Source of the DNA: Archaeoglobaceae archaeon | GTDB taxonomy: Archaea > Halobacteriota > Archaeoglobi > Archaeoglobales > Archaeoglobaceae | Assembly: GCA_027066965.1 (NCBI GenBank) | Contig: JAMOMT010000106.1 | Span: forward strand, 1-37,562 | Direction: 5' to 3' | DNA: 37,562 bases | Shown here: positions 6,693-14,877 of the stretch, piece after piece | Position numbering within the stretch: the stretch's first letter is position 1 | How the letters are laid out: every line of letters starts with the position of its first letter | Program-made: the position numbers and the translations under genes | The notes under the pieces: model-generated | Seen by the model: the letters and a program-made list of their open reading frames with translations, nothing else | The model's database searches: none | What the model was told of the DNA's origin: nothing

Positions 6693-9482
6693 TCAAACAC
6701 TCCAGAACTTCCTCGTCCTTATGTACCTCTTCTCAGCTTCAAGCAGCTCCTTGAAGAATTCCTCCTCGTTCCTGTAATACTTCGCAAGAATTCTCGCAGC
6801 GGTGTCAGCTCCAACGCCATGAGTGTTCATCGCGTAAACAGCTCTTTTGCCATAGCACATCACGAGGTTCGCTATCCTCATCAACTCATCCTTTGAGTAT
6901 TCACTTACATCTCTCCTCGCGTTAACGCAAGCTACGAGCTTCGACTTGCACCTTATGCACTTCAGCTCTTTCACGTCTTTCACCTGCAACCTTATCTTGC
7001 ACCCGCAGTTCATGCAGTAGAGCCAGCAGAACTCCCTCTCAATTCTCTTTTTGAAAACGTGGAGGATTGCTGAGGTGGGCTTCGAAGGGACGAGCAGGTC
7101 GAACGCCTGTTGCCTTGCTGCCTGAGAAATTGAACTCAACCCGCTCATTTCTACAACTTCAATCTCGTCAAAAAGCTTCGAAACGACTTCGTACAGCCTT
7201 TCGACGTCAAATCTCTCCGTAAAAAGCTCTCTAACTGCTTCTCTGTAAACCGGCGTATCCTTAAGTTTCAAAACGAGTTTCTTCAAGTTCATCCTCGTTA
7301 CATCTGCGTTCTTGCTCATTATCCCGAACTTTCTTGCTGAGGAAACGACCTTCCACTGTAGGAGTTTCGTGTCGATTAAGCTCCTCTCTGCAAGCCACTC
7401 TACTCCCTCAACTCCCCTACTCTCGGCTATGTCCTTCAGGCTCCTCAAGACTTTCAGCACCTCATCTACTCTCGCAGGAAACAGCTTCACCCTGTACGGG
7501 TCTATCTCCACCGAAACGCTCGTGGCTCTTCTCGCGGAGAGCAGCATCGCGAGAATCCTGCCGAACACCTCGTTAACGGTGTGCCCAAAACAGGCGTTTA
7601 CGACGACGAAGCCCTCCCCCTGCTCTACAGTTACAACTCTATCGGATGGAATGATGCTGCACCTTTCCACAATGTCAACAACGACCTCGCAAGCTTCTCT
7701 CGTCGTGCTGAACTTCTTCATCAGCATCTCTATCGTCTTCTCCCTGCCAACCGCATCGACTGTCCTCTTTATGACCTCTCTGAGCTCTCCAACTTCCTGA
7801 GCGACCTCGAAGGGGACTGGAATTTCCTCCCCGACCCAGCTCGGCACCTCTCCTTCTCCGCTTACAGGTTCGACCTTAACGACCTCCCCGACATCAACTA
7901 TCCTCCACAGCTCTCCCTTCATCGCGAAGACTTCTCCCCTGAACGTCGTGACAAAGACCTCGTCGAGAGAGCCAATGCACCTACCGGATGTTACGTCAAC
8001 GACTTTGTACTTCTTCTCGTCCGGAATCATGGAGACGTTGTCGTAGAAGTACCTCCTCGTCTTCCTCTTTGGGAATATCCTCGGATTTTTCGAATTTTCA
8101 CTTACTCTAAAGCTTTCCTGATTTGAGGCTTCCAGATCCGGACTTAACTCTGAATCGAGCCCAACGACCCCTTTCTCGTCAAGAAACGAGCAGAGTTTAA
8201 GAAACTCCTCGTAACCCAACTCTCTGTAGGGGTAAGCTCTCCTCACAATCTCGTACGCTTTTCTCGCCTCTATACCACCATACTCCATCGCCATGGCCGA
8301 AATCTGATTGGCGAGAGTGTCCAAGCTCTTCTCGTGGCACCTCTCCCTCTCTATTTCGCCCCTTAAAGCCCTGTCAGCTATGACCCATGACTCCAATATC
8401 TCGTCGAATCCCGAAGCAATGATGTATCCTCTCGAAACCTCTCCTGCCTTGTGCCCGCTCCTGCCAACTCTCTGCAGGAGTCTCGAGACCTGTCTCGGGC
8501 TGTTAAACTGAATAACGCAATCGACGTGCCCGACATCTATTCCGAGTTCCATCGAGGAAGTACATATCAGAGCCTTTATCTCCCCGTTCAGAAGCTTTTT
8601 CTCAGCCTCCAGCCTTGCTTCCTTAGATAGGGATCCGTGGTGAACCTCCACCTTCACGAGCTTCTTCAGCTTTAAAGCCAGAGCCTCAGCCGTTTGACGA
8701 GTGTTGACGAATATAAGAGTAGATTTGTGTCTTTTCACGACTTCCGCTATGTACCTGAGTTGAGAAGCAACCTCGCTGTCAACGAACAACTCCTCGGCCA
8801 CCTTCTCGTCTTCACTCCTCTTCTCAGGCTTAACGACTCTGAAAGAGTAAGGTTTGTTCTGGTAACCTTCAACTATTTCGCACTTTCTTGAAGTGAAGAA
8901 CTTGGAGACAGCCTTCTTCTCCCTAACCGTTGCCGAGAGACAGATTGTCTGAAAGTCAGCTATCTCCCTAAGCCTCTCAACAGCAACAGATAACTGCGCA
9001 CCCCTCTCACTTTGAAAGAGCTCGTGAACCTCGTCTATGATTAGGTACTTCACGTTCCTTAGCCACTCCCTCAACTTCTTGCCAAGAAACAGAATCTGAA
9101 AAGTTTCGGGAGTCGTTACGAGGACGTGAGGTGCGAGCTTCGATTGCTTTACTCTCTCAGCTTTCGAGGTGTCTCCATGTCTGACTGCTATTCTCAGACC
9201 AAGCTTGCTCGTTAAAGCTTCTAATCTCCTAAGCATGTCCCTGTTAAGAGCCCTTAGAGGGGTGACGTAGATTAAAGCAATTGGATCACTGTTCCTTCTG
9301 ACTATCTCGCTCAGAGCAGGTACTACTGCAGCTTCGGTCTTCCCACTACCCGTGGGAGCTACTATGAGGCAGTCCTTACCACTCAGAATAACTTCAGCAC
9401 TTCTAAGCTGGAGTTCGTTCAGCTCTTTTATACCGCAATGCCTGAGTGCCTTTATTACCTGTTCGAGTATCATCGCTTCCAT
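6693..9482 (-). CDS. lhr: Lhr-type large superfamily 2 helicase
   Basis: A 929-residue DNA/RNA helicase. From ATG 9482, Walker A is APTGSGKT (42-49), the DExH box is DEVH (150-153), motif III is SAT (183-185), and the second RecA domain carries ICTSSMELGIDVGHVD and QLLQRVGRSGH. These features and the long region after the helicase core fit the archaeal Lhr family, implicated in nucleic-acid repair or RNA metabolism. The C-terminal part holds a four-Cys-type zinc element (from about residue 823: CMNCGCK, CIRCK) and a THGVGADTAARILAKYY segment reminiscent of a helix-hairpin-helix. The frame opens to 9578, but a TATA-like TTTTAAAA at 9501-9508 places the message start near ATG 9482 or the ATG three codons later (9473). 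Confidence 0.88.
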   Translation of the reverse strand: MEAMILEQVIKALRHCGIKELNELQLRSAEVILSGKDCLIVAPTGSGKTEAAVVPALSEIVRRNSDPIALIYVTPLRALNRDMLRRLEALTSKLGLRIAVRHGDTSKAERVKQSKLAPHVLVTTPETFQILFLGKKLREWLRNVKYLIIDEVHELFQSERGAQLSVAVERLREIADFQTICLSATVREKKAVSKFFTSRKCEIVEGYQNKPYSFRVVKPEKRSEDEKVAEELFVDSEVASQLRYIAEVVKRHKSTLIFVNTRQTAEALALKLKKLVKVEVHHGSLSKEARLEAEKKLLNGEIKALICTSSMELGIDVGHVDCVIQFNSPRQVSRLLQRVGRSGHKAGEVSRGYIIASGFDEILESWVIADRALRGEIERERCHEKSLDTLANQISAMAMEYGGIEARKAYEIVRRAYPYRELGYEEFLKLCSFLDEKGVVGLDSELSPDLEASNQESFRVSENSKNPRIFPKRKTRRYFYDNVSMIPDEKKYKVVDVTSGRCIGSLDEVFVTTFRGEVFAMKGELWRIVDVGEVVKVEPVSGEGEVPSWVGEEIPVPFEVAQEVGELREVIKRTVDAVGREKTIEMLMKKFSTTREACEVVVDIVERCSIIPSDRVVTVEQGEGFVVVNACFGHTVNEVFGRILAMLLSARRATSVSVEIDPYRVKLFPARVDEVLKVLRSLKDIAESRGVEGVEWLAERSLIDTKLLQWKVVSSARKFGIMSKNADVTRMNLKKLVLKLKDTPVYREAVRELFTERFDVERLYEVVSKLFDEIEVVEMSGLSSISQAARQQAFDLLVPSKPTSAILHVFKKRIEREFCWLYCMNCGCKIRLQVKDVKELKCIRCKSKLVACVNARRDVSEYSKDELMRIANLVMCYGKRAVYAMNTHGVGADTAARILAKYYRNEEEFFKELLEAEKRYIRTRKFWSV

Positions 9483-9500
9483 TGACCTAAGTTTTACACC

Positions 9501-9590
9501 TTTTAAAAGCTTCCGCGACCTATTTCTACATTCTACTTTGCATGTCGCACTTTTACAACCAAATATGAAAACGGCCACAGAAACTTTATT
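9501..9590. promoter_or_regulatory. Divergent promoter region, lhr and S16 protease
   Basis: A minus-strand TATA-like box TTTTAAAA (9501-9508) serves lhr. A plus-strand box AAACTTTATT (9581-9590) lies about 27 nt before the protease ATG at 9614. Both predict leaderless or nearly leaderless messages, and the two boxes are separate. Confidence 0.45.
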
Positions 9591-9613
9591 CTGTCCTTTC
9601 TCATACTTCTCTC

Positions 9614-11518
9614 ATGGCCGGACGTTCAGAGCTTCCAGAACACTCAGAGCACTCAAAACTCTCAACACGTTCAGCACGCTCAGCCTTGTCAGTACTGCTC
9701 ATAGCTGTTCTGTTCCTGTCCACAGTGCACACGGCATCAGCCCAGTTTTTGCACGAGAGAAAGGTGGAGATTCAAGCGGTTGCCGTCAAAACTGGAGAGA
9801 AGCCGGAAGGTGCAGTGATAAACATAACAGTGATAGTAACTCCGGGAAACGGGAAAGTGTTCGTCTCCACATCTCCTTACACGGAGATAGACATGCAGGG
9901 TAGTGCTCAACTCGCAGCCCTCACAGCGTGCGATTTGCTTGGAGTTGACTACATGAAGCACGACTTCTTCTACATAATTCAAGCTAATGCACCGATAGTC
10001 GGAGGTCCATCAGCTGGAGGAGTTATGTGCGTCGCAACTATAGCCGCTCTGAAGAACCTCACGATAAGAAGAGACGTCTTCATGACCGGGATGATCTACC
10101 CGGACGGCTTTATAGGGCCAGTTGGAGGGATTCCATACAAGCTCGAAGCAGCTGCGAGCCATGGAGCGAAGTACTTCCTTATTCCTGCTGGGCAGAGAAT
10201 AGTTTATGTCAGAGAGGTAAAGGTTGTGAAGAACGGCCCGTTCGTCTTCGAGTCCACAGTGGTAAAGCCCGTTGACGTCGTAAAGCTCGGACAGAAACTT
10301 GGAGTCAAAGTCATAGAGGTCGAAACTGTAAATCAGGCTCTCGAGTACTACACCGGCTACGAGATAAAACAGAAGAACGCGAGCGTTAACCTGACGAGGT
10401 ACTCGAACATACTCAAAAAGCTCGCGGACAGGATGAAGAGCGAAGCTGAAGACCTCTACTCAATTGTCAGCCAGATTGCCACGAGCGATGAGCTCAGCAG
10501 CGTGAAGAACATAATGAAAAAGGCTCAGGAGGAGTACGATCAGGGCAAGTACTACACTGCAACGAGCGACTGGTTCACGGCCATGATAAACATGAGGTAC
10601 ATACAGTACAAGCACACGATTACGACCGATGAGGCTCTCGAGAACGAGTTCAAGAGAGTTCAGAGCGACATAGACAACTTAATGAAGTACCTCAACTCCT
10701 CGAGCAGAAAGGTGGGCTTAGAGAGCTTCCAACTCTACGGAGCCGCTGAGGAGAGGCTAACGATAGCTCAGGATTACCTGAACAAAGCCGAAAGCTCCTC
10801 TGACCTCTACACAGCTCTCGGTTACCTCGCTTACGCGAGGGAGAGAGTCGAGAGTGCGAGGCTCTGGCTCTCTCTACTGCCGGGTATAAAGGAGGACATA
10901 CCTCTTGGAAAGAACGAAATAAAGAGGAGGGCTCAGCTCTACTTAAGCCAAGCAGAATCGCTTGTTATTTACGCCGGATCGATATACGGGCAGAAGGATT
11001 TGCTCGAACAGGCACAGCAAGACATAGACTATGGTAGAGCTCAGCTCGACGAAGGTTTGTACTGTGGAGCAGCTCTTTCAGCCATAAACGCGATAACCAA
11101 AGCAAGCCTGAGCATAGAGCTGATAGGAATAACGAACTCTCCAACAGGTCAGCAGCTACTGCAGGAGAAGGTAAACGCCTCAAAGAAGGATGCTCAGATA
11201 GCAATAGCTCAGCTCGAGAAGCACGTAACTCCAATACTGCCAGTTGCATACTACGAATTTGCGGAGACAAGTTCGAACTCCATTGCTAAGCTCGCGTACT
11301 TCAAGCTCTCAGAGAGGATAGCGAAGCTGATAGGAGTTCTCGCGAAGATGCACCAGCACAGCCAGCTAGTAAAGGTGGAGCACATGCCGGCTCCAAGTTT
11401 TGAAGAGTCGGCAAACCTGAACGCTGGAGTTAACACGAGGATTCCAGGGTTTAGTGCGATTGCAGCAATCTCTGCAATTCTCGTGTTACTGGTAATTACC
11501 TGGCGTCGCAGGCTGTGA
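9614..11518 (+). CDS. Membrane-anchored Lon-like (S16) protease with PGF-CTERM tail
   Basis: A 634-residue exported protein. A Ser-rich N-terminus and a hydrophobic segment (ALSVLLIAVLFLSTVHTASA) form a signal peptide. Residues ~50-240 are a Lon-type S16 domain without an ATPase: the nucleophile is Ser133 in GGPSAGG and the general base Lys176 in GGIPYKLEAA, 43 residues apart as in Lon (Ser679/Lys722 of E. coli). The remaining ~350 residues are helical repeats, probably coiled coil. The end, PGF (611-613) then a hydrophobic stretch and RRRL, matches the PGF-CTERM sorting signal processed by archaeosortase A, so the mature protein should sit outside the cell, lipid-anchored. It corresponds to the COG1750 type. 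The substrate is unknown. The first 25 codons contain a degenerate 9-nt repeat. Confidence 0.85.
   Translation: MAGRSELPEHSEHSKLSTRSARSALSVLLIAVLFLSTVHTASAQFLHERKVEIQAVAVKTGEKPEGAVINITVIVTPGNGKVFVSTSPYTEIDMQGSAQLAALTACDLLGVDYMKHDFFYIIQANAPIVGGPSAGGVMCVATIAALKNLTIRRDVFMTGMIYPDGFIGPVGGIPYKLEAAASHGAKYFLIPAGQRIVYVREVKVVKNGPFVFESTVVKPVDVVKLGQKLGVKVIEVETVNQALEYYTGYEIKQKNASVNLTRYSNILKKLADRMKSEAEDLYSIVSQIATSDELSSVKNIMKKAQEEYDQGKYYTATSDWFTAMINMRYIQYKHTITTDEALENEFKRVQSDIDNLMKYLNSSSRKVGLESFQLYGAAEERLTIAQDYLNKAESSSDLYTALGYLAYARERVESARLWLSLLPGIKEDIPLGKNEIKRRAQLYLSQAESLVIYAGSIYGQKDLLEQAQQDIDYGRAQLDEGLYCGAALSAINAITKASLSIELIGITNSPTGQQLLQEKVNASKKDAQIAIAQLEKHVTPILPVAYYEFAETSSNSIAKLAYFKLSERIAKLIGVLAKMHQHSQLVKVEHMPAPSFEESANLNAGVNTRIPGFSAIAAISAILVLLVITWRRRL
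9641..9685 (+). repeat. Degenerate 9-nt repeats in the N-terminal coding region
   Basis: Five consecutive 9-base units each carry TCA at positions 4-6 (for example CACTCAGAG, CACTCAAAA, CGCTCAGCC). They encode Ser at every third residue before the signal-peptide hydrophobic core. Confidence 0.5.
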
Positions 11519-11563
11519 TTTTTTTCAGATTTTATCTTTATTTTATTATTGTGATCACAATAA
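11519..11563 (+). terminator. T-rich terminator and 18-bp perfect palindrome
   Basis: The protease stop is followed directly by T-runs (11519-11544), a typical archaeal intrinsic terminator. Overlapping its end, 11546-11563 reads TTATTGTGATCACAATAA, a perfect palindrome. It could fold as a hairpin or serve as a dimeric regulator site; it lies ~188 nt before the next start codon, outside that gene's core promoter. Confidence 0.5.
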
Positions 11564-11750
11564 CTCAAAAATCTAAAATGTTTTACTTAGCCAGACTAGG
11601 CGAGAGAAGTTACGAACCTGTTATCATCACTCAATAGCTATTAAACACCGCAATGCCACTTCTGCCGTTTAAACTTAAATATTGGTTCGGAAAATTCAGA
11701 ACACAAAGTGCAAAAAAGAGAAAGAGAAGTAAAATCCTAAAGGAGAGACG

Positions 11751-12497
11751 ATGAAGGTCATATGCGTAATTCACCTGCCACCCCTTCCGGGCTCGCCCCT
11801 CTACCAGAACGAGAGCTTGGAAGAGATAGTTGAAAGAGTTGTTGAGGACGCAAGAGCGATAGAGGAAGGAGGGGCAGACGGCGTAATCGTGGAGAACTTC
11901 GAAGACAAGCCCTTCAGGGTGAAAGTTGGGCCAGAGACTGTTGCGAGCATGAGTGTTATAGCGAGAGAGGTAAGAAAGGAGATCTCGCTCTCCCTTGGAA
12001 TAAATGTCCTCAGAAACGACGGAATTTCGGCACTGGCAATCGCCAAGGCGGTAAAGGCAGATTTTGTTAGAGTTAATCAACTCTTCTTCCCGTCAGTTTC
12101 TCCAGAGGGGACATTAGAGCCGATAGCTGCCGATCTCATGAGGTATAAGAAATTTATCGACTGTAAGGCAAAAGTCTTCGCAGACGTTAACGTTAAGCAC
12201 GCTAAGCACTTTGCAGATATGGAGGACTACGCAGAGAACTTTGAGAGGAGCCTCGCAGACGCAGCTATTGTGACTGGAAGTGCGACTGGTAAGAGCGTGA
12301 GGCTGGAGGAGCTTGAGCTATTCAGAAAAAGGCTGGATTGCGAGGTGTACGCTGGCAGTGGAGTTACACCAGAGCTCGCATCGAAAATAGCGAGAAAAGG
12401 CCTAGCTGACGGGGTGATAGTCGGGACGTACATCAAAAGGCGTGGAAGGATCGACTCCGGCAGGGTTAGAGAGGTCGTCGAGGCTGTAAAGAAGTAA
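11751..12497 (+). CDS. BtpA/SgcQ-family TIM-barrel protein
   Basis: A 248-residue protein matching the BtpA/SgcQ family (PF03437). Visible family blocks are the start VICVIHLPPLPGSP, GGADGVIVENFEDKPF, SLGINVLRNDG, FVRVNQLFF, VFADVNVKHAKH, and the phosphate-site-like GSGVTPELASKIA and GVIVGTYIKRRG. In cyanobacteria BtpA is needed for photosystem I accumulation; archaeal members have no established function, and the fold suggests a phosphate-containing substrate. A ribosome site AGGAG (11741-11745) sits five bases before the ATG and a TATA-like CTTAAATAT lies at 11674-11682, so unlike many neighbours this message probably has a ~45-nt leader. It converges on moaE with a 22-base gap. Confidence 0.82.
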   Translation: MKVICVIHLPPLPGSPLYQNESLEEIVERVVEDARAIEEGGADGVIVENFEDKPFRVKVGPETVASMSVIAREVRKEISLSLGINVLRNDGISALAIAKAVKADFVRVNQLFFPSVSPEGTLEPIAADLMRYKKFIDCKAKVFADVNVKHAKHFADMEDYAENFERSLADAAIVTGSATGKSVRLEELELFRKRLDCEVYAGSGVTPELASKIARKGLADGVIVGTYIKRRGRIDSGRVREVVEAVKK

Positions 12498-12519
12498 CTG
12501 AAACTTTAAACCTTCTTTT

Positions 12520-13122
12520 TCAAAGCCATTCCTCCCCTCCCTCAAAAACCTCCTTTTTCCACACAGGCAGCTCCTTTTTCATCCCTTCTACCGCATCAAC
12601 TATTGCCTTCCACACATCCTTTCTTCCCCTGCCCATGACTGCCACGTAAACGATGTCCTCTCCAGCTCCCACCTTCCCGATTCTGTGAAAGATTTCCACG
12701 CCCTCCACTCCTGGGTAGGACTCTACCCTCTTCTTCAGTTCCTCAAGCTTTTTCTTGTAGAGCTCGTCGTTCCTCTCGTACTCGAGCCGTATAACCCTCC
12801 TCCCCTCGTTGAGCTCTCTGACGAAACCGACGAACATCGCTATTGCCCCGCACTTCTTACTTCTCCCAGACCTCTTCAGCTTCTCGATTACAGAACGGGG
12901 GGTCTCCCACTCCACGACCTCAAAGAGTTCTTCCCTTGCTCCATCTGAGTAAACGAGAACTTCTTCAAAGCCGAGCTCACACATGATGTCGAGCACTTTT
13001 TCGAGCGGAAGGTTGACCCTACCAAAAGGTGTTTCAATATAATCGTCTTTCACCACGACTACGCCTGCATGTGCCCTGTCTTCAGCCTCACCCGCTCCTC
13101 TCAAAAATCTCACTATCAACAA
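12520..13122 (-). CDS. moaE: Molybdopterin synthase large subunit (MoaE) with N-terminal extension
   Basis: Residues from ~90 to 200 form a MoaE domain, which with thiocarboxylated MoaD converts precursor Z to molybdopterin. Blocks seen are GAIAMFVGFVREL, RVIRLEYE, IFHRIGKVGAGEDIVYVAVMGRGR, and the end PVWKKEVFEGGEEW, whose Lys pair (189/190) is the usual catalytic region. About 85 residues precede the domain and resemble nothing I recognise. The start is uncertain: the longest frame begins TTG TTG ATA GTG at 13122 and overlaps the upstream gene by 35 bases, while internal GTG codons near residue 22-25 are possible. No MoaD or other molybdenum cofactor gene is in the window. It is co-directional with the phosphoesterase gene and likely co-transcribed. 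Confidence 0.85.
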   Translation of the reverse strand: MLIVRFLRGAGEAEDRAHAGVVVVKDDYIETPFGRVNLPLEKVLDIMCELGFEEVLVYSDGAREELFEVVEWETPRSVIEKLKRSGRSKKCGAIAMFVGFVRELNEGRRVIRLEYERNDELYKKKLEELKKRVESYPGVEGVEIFHRIGKVGAGEDIVYVAVMGRGRKDVWKAIVDAVEGMKKELPVWKKEVFEGGEEWL

Positions 13123-13606
13123 CTTCCCCTCCCTTAAAGAACTTCAGAACGAAATTCGAAGGTGTAACTTCGAGCAGAGCGAACTGGTCATTTTTCACAG
13201 CTCCGGGACAAAAGACAAGCGGATTTTCGCTGACAAGAGCAAACCTGTGGATGTGGCCAAAAATGAGTACATTCACCTCAAGCTCCCTTGCCAAGTAGTA
13301 GAGGTCAGAAAAGTCGTCCATTAGCGGCTCGTGCTTTGCAGCCACCTTTATTCCGTATATTTCGGCTGTTCCAACTTCTGGAAGGTCAAATTTATCGCAG
13401 TTTCCCTTTACGGCAAGCAGCTCTACTCCTCTCTCCTTGCATAATTCCCTCAGCAGCTCGTAGCTCTCTCTACTTGTAAAGTCCCCCGCGTGAACGAGCA
13501 AGTCGAACTCCAAGCTCTCCAAAACACGGCAGAAGTTGAGCGTCTCCCTGCCTAAGAAATGAGTGTCAGAGATAGCAAGTATCCTCGCCTTTCGCACGCC
13601 ACTCAC
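13088..13606 (-). CDS. Calcineurin-like metallophosphoesterase (MJ0936/YfcE type)
   Basis: A compact 172-residue phosphodiesterase with the dinuclear-metal motifs in order: ISDTH (Asp14, His16), HAGDF (Asp42), KGNCD (Asn69, Asp71), a His at 92 and FGHIHR (His118, His120). The size and spacing fit archaeal MJ0936-like phosphodiesterases, which act on cyclic or aryl phosphodiesters in vitro. The physiological substrate is unknown. It sits 8 bases after the AsnB-like gene and overlaps the start of moaE, so the three minus-strand genes probably form one transcript. Confidence 0.85.
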   Translation of the reverse strand: MSGVRKARILAISDTHFLGRETLNFCRVLESLEFDLLVHAGDFTSRESYELLRELCKERGVELLAVKGNCDKFDLPEVGTAEIYGIKVAAKHEPLMDDFSDLYYLARELEVNVLIFGHIHRFALVSENPLVFCPGAVKNDQFALLEVTPSNFVLKFFKGGEVVDSEIFERSG

Positions 13607-13614
13607 CCTGCAAA

Positions 13615-14799
13615 TTAAAGACTCGAATAAATTTTCTCTAAGTACTCTTTAACGCTCATCCCTTCCTTTTTGGCTATTTTCTCGAGAATTGTGGATGTCT
13701 TAGTCGAGTACTGGACTGCCTTCTTCTGCCTGTAAGCTATGCTCTCCGGCAAGTACTTCTCGGCTATCTTCCTGAGAGCGTACTTCCTGATTATCTCTCC
13801 GCCCACTTCTCTAACCTTGTACTCCCCTGGTATCTTCATAACAGCCTCTACTATATCCCACTGGAGGTATGGCGTAAGGATTCTAACGCCAGCCCTATAA
13901 GAGAGCTTCACGTCTCTCTCGAGGTTGTTAACTCCAAGCATCTCCACATCTTTCTTCAAAACCCAAAATAGCTCCTCTCCCCTGTAGTTCTCGTACTTTT
14001 TGTAGCCTCCAAACAGCTCGTCTGCTCCCTGCCCGAAAATCACACTTTCGAAGCCAAGCTCTTTGGCCTTCACCATCGACAGGTATACGGGAATACCTAT
14101 TGACACGTGGAAGGGGTTTGGCTCTTCTACCGCTCTAAGCACCTCAGGAATCACTTCCCTAACGTCCTCCTCTCCAAACCTGAAGATATAAATCTCTCTT
14201 CCGATCTCCTTCGCAGCTCTCTTAACGTGTTCCTCCTCTTTCTCGCTCGCGGTTACGCTTACGAGAGGTAAGTCGTACATTGCAGCAAGCAGAGAACTGT
14301 CAACCCCGCCAGAAAAAGATATGCAGTCCCCCTGCCCAAAGTCCTTCAGCTTTCTCTCAACGACTTCAAGCAAGACTTCAACTTCTCCCTCGTCTTTTGG
14401 AGAGGGGTCAGGTTTAAAGACTTCATCGAAGCTGTAGCTTAGTTTCTCAATTCTCCCGTCGTAATAAACCTTAACGACTTCTCCTGGGTTCACTCTGTTT
14501 ACACTCTCACCTGACTCAACCGGATTAATCATGCGGGAGAATGATGAGAACTCCGTTCGAGAGTAATACAGAGGATAACCGCCTATAACGTCCCTCGAGA
14601 GGAGGACATGCTCCGCTTTAAACCCGACGACGGCGTAAAATCCCCTGACTTTAAGGGGCATATCCTCTCTCAGGTCAGAGAAACGCAAATCGCTCTCGCT
14701 TGAGTCGTATATCAAGCCATCCCCCTGCTTTGAAGGGTACGTGGCGTTTGCGAGAATTCTCGTGCCGTCACCCTTACTCTGAAGGCAGGCATAGAGCAT
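13615..14799 (-). CDS. AsnB-like asparagine synthetase with degenerate glutaminase domain
   Basis: A 394-residue protein from ATG 14799. The C-terminal two thirds is a PP-loop ATP-pyrophosphatase synthetase domain with SGGVDSS (163-169), GQGADELFGGYKKY and a PYLQWDIVEAVMKIP block typical of AsnB. The N-terminal ~130 residues keep parts of the class II glutamine amidotransferase fold (GFYAVVG, LLSRDVIGGYPLYYS) but are shorter than the usual ~200, and no Cys follows the initiator Met. It therefore probably cannot use its own glutaminase and would need free ammonia or a partner; its product may not be asparagine. The frame stays open to 15051, but that stretch overlaps the divergent gene and is not family-like. 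Confidence 0.75.
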   Translation of the reverse strand: MLYACLQSKGDGTRILANATYPSKQGDGLIYDSSESDLRFSDLREDMPLKVRGFYAVVGFKAEHVLLSRDVIGGYPLYYSRTEFSSFSRMINPVESGESVNRVNPGEVVKVYYDGRIEKLSYSFDEVFKPDPSPKDEGEVEVLLEVVERKLKDFGQGDCISFSGGVDSSLLAAMYDLPLVSVTASEKEEEHVKRAAKEIGREIYIFRFGEEDVREVIPEVLRAVEEPNPFHVSIGIPVYLSMVKAKELGFESVIFGQGADELFGGYKKYENYRGEELFWVLKKDVEMLGVNNLERDVKLSYRAGVRILTPYLQWDIVEAVMKIPGEYKVREVGGEIIRKYALRKIAEKYLPESIAYRQKKAVQYSTKTSTILEKIAKKEGMSVKEYLEKIYSSL

Positions 14800-14842
14800 G
14801 ACAAGTTTGAGAAAAATCGTTAGAAGTAAGTTTCGGAGGCGG

Positions 14843-14854
14843 CAATTATTTAAC
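14843..14854. promoter_or_regulatory. Shared AT element of a divergent promoter
   Basis: CAATTATTTAAC reads as a TATA-like box on both strands. It is about 29 nt before the plus-strand ATG 14878 (leaderless prediction) and about 49 nt before the minus-strand ATG 14799. Confidence 0.4.
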
Positions 14855-14877
14855 TTCGCCCATTCTAACCCAAGGTT

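Noticed and set aside
7312..8126. Long plus-strand open frames opposite the Lhr helicase gene
   Set aside because: They are antisense to a clear conserved gene, have Ser/Leu/Pro-rich low-complexity translations typical of shadow frames, and lack start signals.
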